Assembly (NCBI GenBank): GCA_020465985.1
Contig: JAANYP010005918.1
Location: 1-64,000 of the forward strand
DNA: 64,000 bases
From: Centrapalus pauciflorus
Taxonomy: Eukaryota > Streptophyta > Magnoliopsida > Asterales > Asteraceae
Direction: 5' to 3'
Shown here: piece after piece, positions 1 to 11,184 of the stretch
Layout of the letters: every line of letters starts with the position of its first letter
How positions within the stretch are numbered: position 1 is the stretch's first letter
Position numbers and translations under genes: made by a program
The notes under the pieces: generated by a model
Told to the model about the DNA's origin: nothing
Database searches by the model: none
Seen by the model: only the letters and a program-made list of their open reading frames with translations

Positions 1-395
1 CACAGAAGGAGCATATCCACAACATATAACCTTCTTTCGTTGAAGCACATAGCATCAACTTAGCCTTGGGAATCCAATTGTAACCAGGTGCTCACAAAGT
101 TAACCTTGTAAGCCAGCATCACACAGTTGGCTTATGCTGAACAAGGTTGTGTTGTAGCCCAACCACATAGGCTAATCTTTTGAAATCTGCAGCAACCAGC
201 AGTTAAGAGTCCATATCCCTCCTGGATCACTGTACTTGTCTACCAAAGGTGACTTTTTGGACCGTTTTTTCAGCGTAGTCACTTCCCTCAGCAAGTCGTT
301 ACACACCTGTCATGTGCCCTGACACCACTATCCAAGTACCAACCTGGGAAAGTTGGTTTTTCCTGTCAGAGTGATAAGAAATTATTAGTCTTTTT
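1..395 (-). pseudogene. pol: pol N-terminal remnant (protease / GAG pre-integrase) of Copia F
   Basis: The minus strand aligns by eye with the first part of element B pol (about 58885-59268). The aspartic-protease triad Asp-Ser-Gly is still readable at about 323-336 after a WYL lead-in, but a one-base loss follows it directly. The rest of the flap and pre-integrase region carries further indels, so the enzyme is dead. The start overlaps the gag stop at 385-387, as in element B. Where B has an ATG at the overlap, F reads AAG, so pol of F has no start codon of its own. The rest of pol lies outside the window. Confidence 0.7.
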
Positions 396-3174
396 CGGGA
401 CAACTCATCACAGAGATGAGTCGCCACTTCATCAACATTGGGGGTGAGTGATATGGAAATATCCACACTATATATACCCTATTTGATGGAAATCAGCTTG
501 AAACCATTTTCAGTGACTGGACAATTTCGCAACACGCTTGTAACCTGTCGGTGGAACAGCAGATCAACAGGCCTCATGTCCTCAGATGCAGGACAATCCT
601 TGCCAGGATGTGCTTCTTCCGCACATTGTAACATTTTTCTCTGTTGGGTTGGTGGAAGAAACTTTCAGAAACACATTTCTGAGTTATTTTTGTTGAGTCT
701 TTCAGCAGTTTTTAGCCGTTTTATTACGTTTTTGTTGAATCAACATCGTTGAGTGGATGGGAGTTCATAGCCACAGCGTGTTTGGCTGCCTCTTCTTTCC
801 TCGTTTTAGGAAGGACAGATGTCAGACAGGGAGCTTGATGGGCTTTGAGCTTCCCAGGTTTGGGAAACTTAGTTCCCAATTATCTCATTTTGACATGGCC
901 TTTGGCCTTTGCCCCGTACTGAATGTGATTTATGCTGCCTATCGCATATTCACGTGCCTGGTTTTGAAAAGCTTATTACTATTCAAGACGCAGTTTCAGC
1001 ACTATGATTTGAATAGCTTATTTGAATCACAGCGTTTTTGTTGTTCACATGAACTTACCCTTGTGTAACGAGGTCTGTCTTACTTTTTGAAAACCACTGT
1101 TTTCTAAGTGTTTAGCATCAAACAAGATTACATGCTATTTTACCATCACTTTGGACTCAGAGCCTGTTTTGGTCAACACGGTTAGTAGTCCACAACTGCA
1201 TTGTGAACATGTTTTTCCTTCGTTTTGCTTGTGTGGAACAGAGAGCACTTACAGACTGACTTGATGGAGACACACATGTCCAATATAAGCTTTAGAACTT
1301 AAATTCACACAAACGTGCAGTTGGTTGTTGAAGGCCTGCAAACCCATTTGTTTGGATTGTTTACCAGTCACATGTTGTATGACAATGTTTTATGGGAAGT
1401 TAACCAAGAGTGTGATAAATCAGCTTTCAGGATTTATTGTACATCAACAAGGAAAGCTGCGGTGTCAAGATCGCCCTCCAAGACTAGGCTTGCATTGGGG
1501 CAGGATCTGTTGACTTATACAATGGCTGACTTGTTTGTGAGCATGATTGGGCACCGAGTCACTATCTGTTTGACAGCTTAGCATCTTTTATCCGGTTCTC
1601 TCTTTTCTCGTCCATACAAAGAGTATGTGTGGTGTTACAATTCATCAGCTCAGTTGCCAACGTATGGAAACTGTCCAGTTTAACTAATTAGTTTTAAGAT
1701 CAGTTTTAAGCTTAGAGAGTTTCGATAGTAAGGCAATCAGGGCTTCTCAACAGCAGCTTTGTTAGATCAACAAGCATATATTCAAACATTTTTAACTTGT
1801 TTCTTCAGAACTGTAGCCAAAATTTTGGAGCCTTGATCATCAAGTAGGATTCCAGTTCGCTAAGCTGGCTGAAAGCTTCAGCTTCAGCCATAACCTATTT
1901 GAAACTGCATTGTTGATGGACATCAGTGTGGCCATCAGACATTGATTGTCTTCTTCATCCAGACGAGAATCAATATTCCCCCCAATACACACAGTACTCT
2001 GCCATAAGTCCCTGTTTGGCGGTATTGAACCACTGAGTTTCCAACTTCCCACATTAGCCATGGCCATAAGGTACTTAAACCCTAGAACCATCAGCTTGTT
2101 GTCTTGGTAATGGTTTGGATGACTGAACCACCAGCTTTGGACACACAGTCAGCAGATATATGACACATTTTGCCACACGTTTGAAACCACTCAGCCGTGA
2201 TTTTATCACAATGCCTCTTAGTTTGCCAGCACCTGAATTCCTTGGCAGCATTTTCTTACAAACTTTTCTTTGAGACTTTTTAGTGTTAACATAGCGATCG
2301 TATGGGCTCATCATCTTATTCCGACAAGATCTGAACAGATATCTTGCTTCTTCTGACACCGTCCTCTGTTCATCTTCTGTTGATCAGGTTGAGTGAACAC
2401 ATCACTCACCTGATTTACAGGCTGTCTCACATTAGCCACGAAGGTGCACCTCTTTGGACTTTCCAAGGCAGTTCTTTTGTTGCCTTGATGTTCATCATCA
2501 GTAAGGACCATACGATTGACTAGATCCATACTTCTGATAGTAACCTGAGTTCTTAGAATTGTTGAGAAGTAGTTCCACTCTTCAGGTAGAATGTCCAGAA
2601 TTTTATTCACCAGGGTGAGACTGTCCTTAGTGATCCCAACAGCTTTGAGATCATTCTCAAATCAGTGAAACCTGGTGTAGGTTTCAGTGAGAGTCCCTTT
2701 GGTTTAGCAAGAAAATTTCATACTGTCTAACAAGATTGTTGATTCCTGTTGTCCAGTGTGATTGTGGGTCCATCATAGACACTACACAAAGTATCCCACA
2801 TTCTTTTGCTGTCTTCTTTTCTCAACCGTTTGAACACATCATCAGGAAGAGAAATGACCAGATTGTTTCTGGCCTTTGGCATCCAGAGCCACCAGTCTCT
2901 TGTCTTCATCAGACCATTGAGCTTTAGCTTTCTCCAAAGGTCCTGATTTCAGGGCAGCTCCTTCACCGCGGGAGTTATGGTAGTAACAGAGGTTGCACAT
3001 AGGGACCTCCATCACTATCTCTGGTAGTTGTAAAAAAAAAACATCCGATTTGCTATTCTCTAAATAGAGCATCATTCTGCACTTCCAACCAGAGAAGTTT
3101 TGATGATTAAATTTTGGAGGTTTGCCCATAGAGCCATTGTCATAGTAAGAAGAATTTGCAGCACTGTTGTCCAT
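385..3174 (-). pseudogene. gag: gag pseudogene of Copia F
   Basis: The start codon is placed at 3174, where the peptide begins MDNSAANSSYYDNG. This matches element B (start 62005) and D (start 44013). The N-terminal part, 2842-3174, carries the Copia Gag lead-in 'KPPKFNHQNFSGWKCRMMLYLEN'-like region (the UBN2-type Gag domain). The middle is broken into short open stretches by frameshifts (for example 2311-2610 and 2075-2359), and the zinc-knuckle region near 2170 is degraded. The TAA at 385-387 corresponds to the gag stop of B. In an intact copy this protein would form the virus-like particle. Here it is a relic. Confidence 0.75.
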
Positions 3175-3222
3175 GGAAACTTGGGAGAATGAGAGATCTA
3201 GAATGACACACACTCTAACCTT

Positions 3223-3234
3223 GCTCTGATACCA
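3223..3234 (-). other. Primer-binding site of Copia F
   Basis: The minus strand reads TGGTATCAGAGC, the standard plant Copia primer site complementary to the 3' end of initiator-Met tRNA. It lies two bases inside the LTR boundary at 3237, and this fixes element polarity. Confidence 0.9.
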
Positions 3235-3236
3235 GT

Positions 3237-3714
3237 TGTAGGTCCCGAGAGGTTCCCAAAGTATATAGCTTTAAGCTGTAGAGGGGGGGTGAATACAGCT
3301 ATTTAAAAACTACACACTATTTTCTCAATGTTTGTATGTATTATCAACAATTTGTTAATTACAAACAAGCTTGAATGCGGAATAGTTCAAGCTGAGATGA
3401 CAGATACAACAGTATGTTCACTAGTCTAAGACAAACTCAAACTAGTATACAATGAATACACTCACTAAGAAGCACTCACTGTGTTTACAAGACTTAAGGG
3501 AATAGCTTATGTAAAACAGCTTAGACACACAGATACTGATTTACACAGAAGGCTTGCATGCATGAAAATCACACTTGCACGTTCACTCTTGGTTTCAGCA
3601 CTTAGCTTTCTTCACACTTCTTTCTGTCCTTAGAAGCTTCCTTTTATACCCATTCAGAGGATCTAAGAGAAACATCTTCATTGGACGAAATGAAAAAGGA
3701 GAAGTCTTGTTGAA
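3237..3714 (-). repeat. Truncated 5' LTR of Copia F
   Basis: The sequence starts TGTAGGTCCCGAGAGG on the plus strand, the end of the B-family LTR, and follows that LTR through the poly-G run, the TATA region (TATAAAAGG on the minus strand near 3648) and the CCAAT box. At about 3714 it switches to env-like sequence, within a shared TTGTT-AA stretch. A full LTR of this family is about 1.12 kb, so about 0.65 kb is missing. Confidence 0.85.
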
Positions 3715-4116
3715 TGTGTTAGCCACTGGAAGATGAAGTACTTCTCTGAGAAGAGCGGCAGTAATCTCAACAGTTTGAGTGCCATTTAGAATGGTTCCTC
3801 TGATCGTTTTGGTAGAAGGATCATAAGAACAGGTGTACCAAAACTCATAGACCATCTCCTGATACTTGACACCAGGAGAGGCTATCATAGTGTAATGCAG
3901 AGGATGGGCTTGAAGAAACTCCACCATAGATTCATAACCCTTCCCAGTATAGTTTTTGGGAATAGTCAGGTTTGCAATGTAGTTGGTGGGTTTGATTGTG
4001 AGCATGGTATTGACAGAGGGGTGCTTCTCAACATCATCACCAACGAACACAGAGAGAAGGGGGTTGTTTTGTTGAGCCTTTCGATAGAGTAGTAGGGATG
4101 CACAATATTTCGACAC
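3715..4116 (-). pseudogene. Env-like ORF, array copy 1 (truncated, start codon lost)
   Basis: This encodes the N-terminal module of the B-family env-position protein: KNYTGKGYESMVEFLQAHP, then GVKYQEMVYEFWYT, then EVLHLP. It is closely similar to residues 13-135 of the protein starting at 55232. The initiating Met seen in the other copies (MAQQNN) is Lys here, so no ATG remains at that place. At 3714 the frame runs into antisense LTR sequence of Copia F, giving a chimeric 173-codon open frame with no biological meaning that I can support. Function of the family is unknown. Confidence 0.7.
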
Positions 4117-4247
4117 TTAGTCTGTTAGGGTTTATCAGGAAGTTATGGAAGGAGTAGGGAAGAAGAATAAGATGAAATAGTGTTAGGGTTTATCAGGAAG
4201 TCATGAAAGCAGTAGGGAAGAAGAATAAGATGAAACAGTGGTTTAGG

Positions 4248-4255
4248 TATTTATA
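4248..4255 (-). promoter_or_regulatory. TATAAATA box upstream of env-like copy 1
   Basis: The minus strand reads CCTATAAATACC. Upstream is a CT-rich stretch (TTTCTCTCTCTTACTCACTC), as in plant core promoters. The same box sits in the same position in the other three array copies and in element B (55337-55344). Confidence 0.6.
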
Positions 4256-4421
4256 GGATTTGAATGTGAGTGAGTAAGAGAGAGAAAGGTTTGGGCGGTT
4301 GATCTGAAATGTTTCTAACAGAAAACGGAACGGTTTACCATGTCAATACAGTTGTCAGACCAACTTGACCTTTTTAACTACTAACACACGTAACAAACAT
4401 TATCCGCAGGTAATTAAGTTA

Positions 4422-4724
4422 GGGTTTATTATGAAAAAAATCAACATGGTTTCATGTTTTTTGCGTTTTCGTCCCTCCATGTTATTTTGTTTCAAAAAAA
4501 TCTTAAATTATTCTTTTCTTTTTTGTTTAGTGAAATTTGGACATTAGAACCCAGTTTTTTGTTTTTTTAAAACCCGGTTCACAAATTATAACCGGGGTCT
4601 AATGTCCAAATTTCACTAAACCAACAAGAAAAGAATAACATAAGGTTTTTCATGTAAAAAATAACATGGAGGGACGAAAACGCAAAAAACATGAAAACAT
4701 GTTGGCTTTTTTCATAATAAACCC
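4422..4724 (+). mobile_element. Foldback MITE (Mutator-like, 9-bp TSD), copy 1
   Basis: This is a 303-bp inverted-repeat element inside the Copia spacer. The termini are GGGTTTATTATGAAAAAA at the left and its complement at the right, and the arms pair over roughly 140 bp each. It is flanked on both sides by ATTAAGTTA (4413-4421 and 4725-4733). Element B keeps the uninterrupted target (a single ATTAAGTTA near 55501), which confirms insertion. A 9-bp duplication and long inverted repeats point to a Mutator-type MITE. It has no coding capacity. Confidence 0.85.
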
Positions 4725-4870
4725 ATTAAGTTAAATATATACTTAATTTATGTAACTTAAATGTGAAGAAAGGTAATTAAAAACTAATGGTCTAAGTCTT
4801 GTTCAAACCTGTGATGAACATGTTTCATCACACACTGATCACTCTTCAAGCTGTTCATGAAACCTGTGCA

Positions 4871-5994
4871 TGTAGGTCCCGAGAGGTTTCCAAAGTATAT
4901 AGCTTTAAGCTGTAGAGGGGGGGGGGTGAATACAGCTATTTAAAAACTACACACTATTTTCTCAATGTTTGTATGTATTATCAACAATTTGTTAATTACA
5001 AACAAGCTTGAATGCGGAATAGTTCAAGCTGAGATGACAGATACAACAGTATGTTCACTAGTCTAAGACAAACTCAAACTAGTATACAATGAATACACTC
5101 ACTAAGAAGCACTCACTGTGTTTACAAGACTTAAGGGAACAGCTTATGTAAAACAGCTTATACACACAGATGCTGTTTACACAGAAGGCTTGCATGCATG
5201 AAAACACACTTGCACGTTCACTCTTGGTTTCAGCACTTAGCTTTCTTCACACTTCTTTCTGTCCTTAGAAGCTTCCTTTTATACTCATTCAGAGGATCTA
5301 AGAGAAACATCTTCATTGGACGAAATGAAAAAGGAGAAGTCTTGTTGAAAAGACAACATAACCTTTTCTGCACTTTTCTGAAAAGCAGACTTGTCTTCAC
5401 ATGTGCAGAACTTTTGTCTTTTCACTTTGTCTACTGTTGCATTGCCTTTAACTAATTTAGGAATGTCAACTTTGCGTCTTTCTTCCTTGTAAAGGCCTAT
5501 TTTGATATAAGAAAAAGGTCTGTCACCCTTTTTCAAATAACCTTTTGTCTTCATGTTACAGAACAGCGTGGGCAGGCTGAGCAGTTCTGTTTTCCACTTT
5601 GTCTTCGACTTTGTAAACTGATCTTGTAGTCAAAGACAATACATGATGACTTGGAAACATATTCCATAAAGTGTTTAGCCTGTTCACAAAGAACAGGTTC
5701 TGTTCACAAAGAACAGAACACTTTAAAATTGCCCAAGCTGCTCAACAGTGTAGAGCAGCGTAGACAGTTTATGTCCAGCCTGTTCAGCAGACAGAGCAGC
5801 TTGGACAAACTGTCTTAGTTGCAACACATGCAATATATAGAACAGCTTTAGACTGATATTGCAAATCATTTTCAGGTTTCAATAAGACATATAACAGGCC
5901 TTAAATTCAACCTTCAAATGCATCAACAGGTTTGATTATAAATCTCCCCCTCAGATGTAGAACAGGTTTGACTGAGGCCTTTTTGTGCCTAACA
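4871..5994 (-). mobile_element. Solo LTR of a B-family Copia, copy 1
   Basis: This is a full-length 1124-bp LTR running from TGTAGGTCCC to GTGCCTAACA. It is flanked by the 5-bp duplication GTGCA at 4866-4870 and 5995-5999. The undisturbed target, with one GTGCA, is present at 12582-12586 in the third array unit. So an element inserted in the spacer and then lost its interior by LTR-LTR recombination. The LTR keeps the TATAAAAGG core promoter on the minus strand (plus-strand CCTTTTATA near 5277) and a CCAAT box upstream of it. Confidence 0.95.
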
Positions 5995-6276
5995 GTGCAG
6001 CTATATGAGAACAGGTTTCATTGTGAACCTGTTCAATAGCTGAACTGGTGACAAGGCATGGCCTTGTATGACAGATTAGCAGAGTGAGCAATTTGAGAGT
6101 TTCTACAACAGAACAATCTTGAGTTTAAAACTTATTTTTTCTAGCCTGTTATATGTCCAAGCTGTCCAAAATTTTAAAAACTGGCTAAGTACAGAATAAT
6201 TGAAACCTGTTCTGTCTCGGCTGTTCTGTAAAATTTTGACAGAATTGAACAAGTGACTTTGGAACATCAATGACAC

Positions 6277-7281
6277 TTAGTAAATTTTATTTAACATACC
6301 CAACTTGCTTACATTGTAATTGAACTTGTTTTCATCAAGAGGTTTGGTGAAAATGTTTGCAAGCTGTTCTTCTGTGGAAACAAAACTTATCTCCAGATTA
6401 CCTTTTTCGATGTGATCCCTTATGAAGTGATGTCTGACCTCAATATGATTTGTTCTAGAGTGGAAAATTAGATTGTTGGAGATAGCTATGGCACTTGTAT
6501 TGTCACACAGTATAGGATCTTTCCTATATAAATGGCCATAGTCCTCAAGCTGATGCAACATCCATAGAATCTGCCCACAGTAGCTTCCAGCAGCAATGTC
6601 CTCAGCTTCAATAGTGGAAGTAGAAACAAAATTCTGCTTCTTGCTGCACCAACTGATCAACTTACCACCAAGGAGTTGACATCCACCTATTGTGCTTTTC
6701 CTGTCTAGCCTGTAACCTGCAAAATCAGAATCTGAATAACCAATTAGTTCAAGGCTGGAGTCTTTGGGATACAAAAGACCCAAACTTGGTGTACCCTTTA
6801 GGTATTTAAAGATCCTTTTCACAGCAGCTAGATGTGATTCATTTGGATTAGCTTGAAACCTGGCACATAAACAGGTAGCAAACATAATATCTGGTCTACT
6901 GGAAGTTAAGTATAGGAAGCTCCTAATCATGCCTCTGTAAGTTGTTACTGAAACAACTTTGCCACAGGCATCAACATCCAACTTTACATTGGTTGCCATT
7001 GGGATTTTGATGGGACAACATTGATCAAATTTAAACTTTTTCAAAAGATCCAATGTATACTTTCTTTGATATATGAAAATTCCATTTGAGGTTTGTTTAA
7101 CCTGTAATCCTAAAAAGAGAGTAAGTTCACCCATCATGGTCATTTCATATTTAGATTTCATGAGCAGTGAACAATTCTTGCTTAACTGTTCATTAGTAAT
7201 ACCAAAAATTATGTCATCCACATAAACTTGAACAAACATAATATCAGTTTTCACTTTCTTTATGAACAGTCTGGTATCCAC
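6277..7281 (-). pseudogene. pol: Copia RT C-terminus and RNase H, array copy 1
   Basis: This is a 334-codon open fragment of pol. It starts within the reverse-transcriptase palm, with the catalytic YVDDIIFG motif near residue 20, continues through the connection, and includes RNase H with the first Asp in SDSDFAG, the Glu in STIEAED and the Asp in ILCDNTSAI. It ends with the usual LANIFTKPL and SKLGMLNKIY tail. Protease, integrase and most of RT are absent, and the upstream side is fused to env-like sequence. One base is missing near the fusion relative to the other units, shortening the frame. The AEAEYIA consensus of Copia RNase H reads IEAEDIA. Confidence 0.85.
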
Positions 7282-7327
7282 TTAAAATCTGGAATAACCA
7301 TCCACTTTAAATCTGGAATACAAAAAT

Positions 7328-7939
7328 TTACCACCTTGCCATGTTCAGATTAGTCCCATCCACAAGGTGTAGGGCTATGGGTATCTCATCCCTGCTGAGT
7401 TGGTCAAATGAACCAAGTTTGCATCTCAGGCTCATCACCACTAAGGCGAAGAGGAAACTGTAAGTTGGGGAGAGATCATTTCTGAACAGGGGTGCACCCA
7501 CCTTTGATTCTGCTACACCATAGAAGGGTAGAAGATTGCCCATCTATTCGTCTTCAGAATAAGATTTGTTAACTGTGTTAGCCACTGGAAGATGAAGTAC
7601 TTCTCTGAGAAGAGCGGCAGTAATCTCAACAGTTTGAGTGCCATTTAGAATGGTTCCTCTGATCGTTTTGGTAGAAGGATCATAAGAACAGGTGTACCAA
7701 AACTCATAGACCATCTCCTGATACTTGACACCAGGAGAGGCTATCATAGTGTAATGCAGAGGATGGGCTTGAAGAAACTCCACCATAGATTCATAACCCT
7801 TCCCAGTATAGTTTTTGGGAATAGTCAGGTTTGCAATGTAGTTGGTGCGTTTGATTGTGAGCATGGTATTGACAGAGGGGTGCTTCTCAACATCATCACC
7901 AACGAACACAGAGAGAAGGGGGTTGTTTTGTTGAGCCAT
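7328..7939 (-). pseudogene. Env-like ORF N-terminus, array copy 2
   Basis: The start codon is ATG at 7939 (MAQQNN); the open frame extends upstream to 7975 without an ATG. The first part carries the conserved HPLHY...GVKYQEMVYEFWYT...LHLP module. One TAG follows the SEDE residues (near 7544), then the frame resumes at MGNLL with the second module ending LVDGTNLNMARW. The family protein in element B continues for more than a thousand further codons, so this copy is truncated by the fusion to RT at about 7316. Function is unknown. Confidence 0.75.
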
Positions 7940-8106
7940 TTGATAGAGTAGTAGGGATGCACAATATTTCGACACTTAGTCTGTTAGGGTTTATCAGGAA
8001 GTTATGGAAGGAGTAGGGAAGAAGAATAAGATGAAATAGTGTTAGGGTTTATCAGGGTGTCATGAAAGCAGTAGGGAAGAAGAATAAGATGAAACAGTGG
8101 TTTAGG

Positions 8107-8114
8107 TATTTATA
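8107..8114 (-). promoter_or_regulatory. TATAAATA box upstream of env-like copy 2
   Basis: The sequence context is the same as at 4248-4255. The box lies 168 bp upstream of the env-like ATG at 7939, with a duplicated 58-bp leader segment between them. Confidence 0.6.
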
Positions 8115-8280
8115 GGATTTGAATGTGAGTGAGTAAGAGAGAGAAAGGTTTGGGCGGTTGATCTGAAATGTTTCTAACAGAAAACGGAACGGTTTACCAT
8201 GTCAATACAGTTGTCAGACCAACTTGACCTTTTTAACTACTAACACACGTAACAAACATTATCCGCAGGTAATTAAGTTA

Positions 8281-8583
8281 GGGTTTATTATGAAAAAAAT
8301 CAACATGGTTTCATGTTTTTTGCGTTTTCGTCCCTCCATGTTATTTTGTTTCAAAAAAATCTTAAATTAGTCTTTTCTTTTTTGTTTAGTGAAATTTGGA
8401 CATTAGAACCCAGTTTTTTGTTTTTTTAAAACCCGGTTCACAAATTATAACCGGGGTCTAATGTCCAAATTTCACTAAACCAACAAGAAAAGAATAACAT
8501 AAGGTTTTTCATGTAAAAAATAACATGGAGGGACGAAAACGCAAAAAACGTGAAAACATGTTGGCTTTTTTCATAATAAACCC
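8281..8583 (+). mobile_element. Foldback MITE, copy 2
   Basis: This is the tandem-duplicated copy of the MITE at 4422-4724, with the same 303-bp length and the same ATTAAGTTA flanks. It was carried along by duplication of the unit and is not an independent insertion. Confidence 0.85.
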
Positions 8584-8729
8584 ATTAAGTTAAATATATA
8601 CTTAATTTATGTAACTTAAATGTGAAGAAAGGTAATTAAAAACTAATGGTCTAAGTCTTGTTCAAACCTGTGATGAACATGTTTCATCACACACTGATCA
8701 CTCTTCAAGCTGTTCATGAAACCTGTGCA

Positions 8730-9851
8730 TGTAGGTCCCGAGAGGTTTCCAATGTATATAGCTTTAAGCTGTAGAGGGGGGGGGGGGGTGAATACAGCTA
8801 TTTAAAAACTACACACTATTTTCTCAATGGTTTGTATGTATTATCAACAATTTGTTAATTACAACAAGCTTGAATGCGGAATAGTTCAAGCTGAGATGAC
8901 AGATACAACAGTATGTTCACTAGCTAAGACAAACTCAAACTAGTATACAATGAATACACTCACTAAGAAGCACTCACTGTGTTTACAAGACTTAAGGGAA
9001 CAGCTTATGTAAAACAGCTTAGACACACAGATACTGAATTTACACAGAAGGCTTGCATGCATAAAACACACTTGCACTCACTCTTGGTTTCAGCACTTAG
9101 CTTTCTTCACCTTCTTTCTGTCCTTAGAAGCTTCCTTTTATACCCATTCAGAGGATCTAAGAGAACATCTTCATTGGACGAAATGAAAAAGGAGAAGTCT
9201 TGTTGAAAAGACAATAACCTTTTCTGCACTTTTCTGAAAAGCAGACTTCTCCACATGTGGCAGAACTTTTTCTCTTTCACTTTGTCTACTTTGCATTGCC
9301 TTTAACTAATTTAGGAATGTCAACTTTGCGTCTTTCTTCCTTGTAAAAGGCCTATTTGATATAAGAAAAAGGTCTCTTCCACCCTTTTTCAAATAACCTT
9401 TTGTCTTCATGTTACAGAACAGCGTGGCAGGCTGAGCAGTTCTGTTTTCCCACTTTGTCTTCGACTTTGTAAACTGATCTTGTAGTCAAAAACCATACAT
9501 GATGACTTGGAAACATATTCCATAAAGTGTTTAGCCTGTCACAAAAGAACAGGTTCTGGTTCACAAAGAACAGAACACTTTAAAATTGCCCAAGCTGCTC
9601 AACAGTGTAGAGCAGCGTAGACAGTTTATGTCCAGCCTGTTCAGCAGACAGAGCAGCTTGGACAAACTGTCTTAGTTGCAACACATGCAATATATAGAAC
9701 AGCTTTAGACTGATATTGCAAATCATTTTCAGGTTTCAATAAGATATATAACAGGCCTTAAATTCAACCTTCAAATGCATCAACAGGTTTGATTATAAAT
9801 CTCCCCCTCAGATGTAGAACAGGTTTGACTGAGGCCTTTTTGTGCCTAACA
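8730..9851 (-). mobile_element. Solo LTR of a B-family Copia, copy 2
   Basis: This is a duplicate of the solo LTR at 4871-5994, with the identical GTGCA duplication (8725-8729 and 9852-9856). It has slightly more small indels than copy 1, for example a longer poly-G run near 8776. Identical flanks show that it was copied as part of the unit. Confidence 0.93.
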
Positions 9852-10133
9852 GTGCAGCTATATGAGAACAGGTTTCATTGTGAACCTGTTCAATAGCTGA
9901 ACTGGTGACAAGGCATGGCCTTGTATGACAGATTAGCAGAGTGAGCAATTTGAGAGTTTCTACAACAGAACAATCTTGAGTTTAAAACTTATTTTTTCTA
10001 GCCTGTTATATGTCCAAGCTGTCCAAAATTTTAAAAACTGGCTAAGTACAGAATAACTGAAACCTGTTCTGTCTCGGCTGTTCTGTAAAATTTTGACAGA
10101 ATTGAACAAGTGACTTTGGAACATCAATGACAC

Positions 10134-11180
10134 TTAGTAAATTTTATTTAACATTCCCAACTTGCTTACATTGTAATTGAACTTGTTTTCATTAAGAGGT
10201 TTGGTGAAAATGTTTGCAAGCTGTTCTTCTGTGGAAACAAAACTTATCTCCAGATTACCTTTTTCGATGTGATCCCTTATGAAGTGATGTCTGACCTCAA
10301 TATGATTTGTTCTAGAGTGGAAAATTGGATTGTTGGAGATAGCTATGGCACTTGTATTGTCACACAGTATAGGATCTTTCCTATATAAATGGCCATAGTC
10401 CTCAAGCTGATGCAACATCCATAGAATCTGCCCACAGTAGCTTCCAGCAGCAATGTCCTCAGCTTCAATAGTGGAAGTAGAAACAAAATTCTGCTTCTTG
10501 CTGCACCAACTGATCAACTTACCACCAAGGAGTTGACATCCACCTATTGTGCTTTTCCTGTCTAGCCTGTAACCTGCAAAATCAGAATCTGAATAACCAA
10601 TTAGTTCAAGGCTGGAGTCTTTGGGATACAAAAGACCCAAACTTGGTGTACCCTTTAGGTATTTAAAGATCCTTTTCACAGCAGCTAGATGTGATTCATT
10701 TGGATTAGCTTGATACCTGGCACATAAACAGGTAGCAAACATAATATCTGGTCTACTGGAAGTTAAGTATAGGAAGCTCCTAATCATGCCTCTGTAAGTT
10801 GTTACTGAAACAACTTTGCCACAGGCATCAGCATCCAACTTTACATTGGTTGCCATTGGGGTTTTGATGGGACAACATTGATCAAATTTAAACTTTTTCA
10901 AAAGATCCAATGTATACTTTCTTTGATATATGAAAATTCCATTTGAGGTTTGTTTAACCTGTAATCCTAAAAAGAGAGTAAGTTCACCCATCATGGTCAT
11001 TTCATATTTAGATTTCATGAGCAGTGAACAATTCTTGCTTAACTGTTCATTAGTAATACCAAAAATTATGTCATCCACATAAACTTGAACAAGCATAATA
11101 TCAGTTTTCACTTTCTTTATGAACAGTCTGGTATCCACTTTAAATCTGGAATAACCATCCACTTTAAATCTGGAATACAA
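10134..11180 (-). pseudogene. pol: Copia RT C-terminus and RNase H, array copy 2
   Basis: A 348-codon open frame equivalent to 6277-7281 with only scattered substitutions. YVDDIIFG, SDSDFAG, ILCDNTSAI and the terminal GMLNKIY are all intact. The first residues repeat YSRFKVD, which reflects the 21-bp duplication at the RT/env fusion. No protease or integrase is attached. Confidence 0.85.
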
Positions 11181-11184
11181 AAAT

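Larger units (their letters stand above)
1..3714 (-). mobile_element. Copia element F (B family, Sirevirus-like), partial
   Basis: This is a decayed Ty1/copia element read on the minus strand. In order from high to low coordinate it has a broken 5' LTR (3237-3714), a primer-binding site, gag, and the start of pol, which continues beyond the left edge. Bases 1-3236 are colinear with 58880-62067 of the better preserved element B, with many substitutions and small indels but no large insertion. It cannot be functional because gag and the protease region are frameshifted and the LTR is cut at 3714. Family assignment is firm; full extent is unknown. Confidence 0.8.

Noticed and set aside
3223..3234. 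tRNA-Met gene fragments at the primer sites (also 20713, 37003, 62054)
   Set aside because: Only 11-12 bases match the tRNA 3' end. These are primer-binding sites; no cloverleaf is present.
3895..4092. Plus-strand 65-codon frame repeated at 7754, 11611 and 14342
   Set aside because: It is the exact antisense of the env-like module. It recurs only because the minus-strand ORF recurs, and no start context or homology supports it.
7544..7560. In-frame TAG codons in env-like copies as programmed read-through
   Set aside because: Both TAGs stand where element B has CAG Gln and one copy lacks one of them. Decay by C-to-T change explains this better than recoding.
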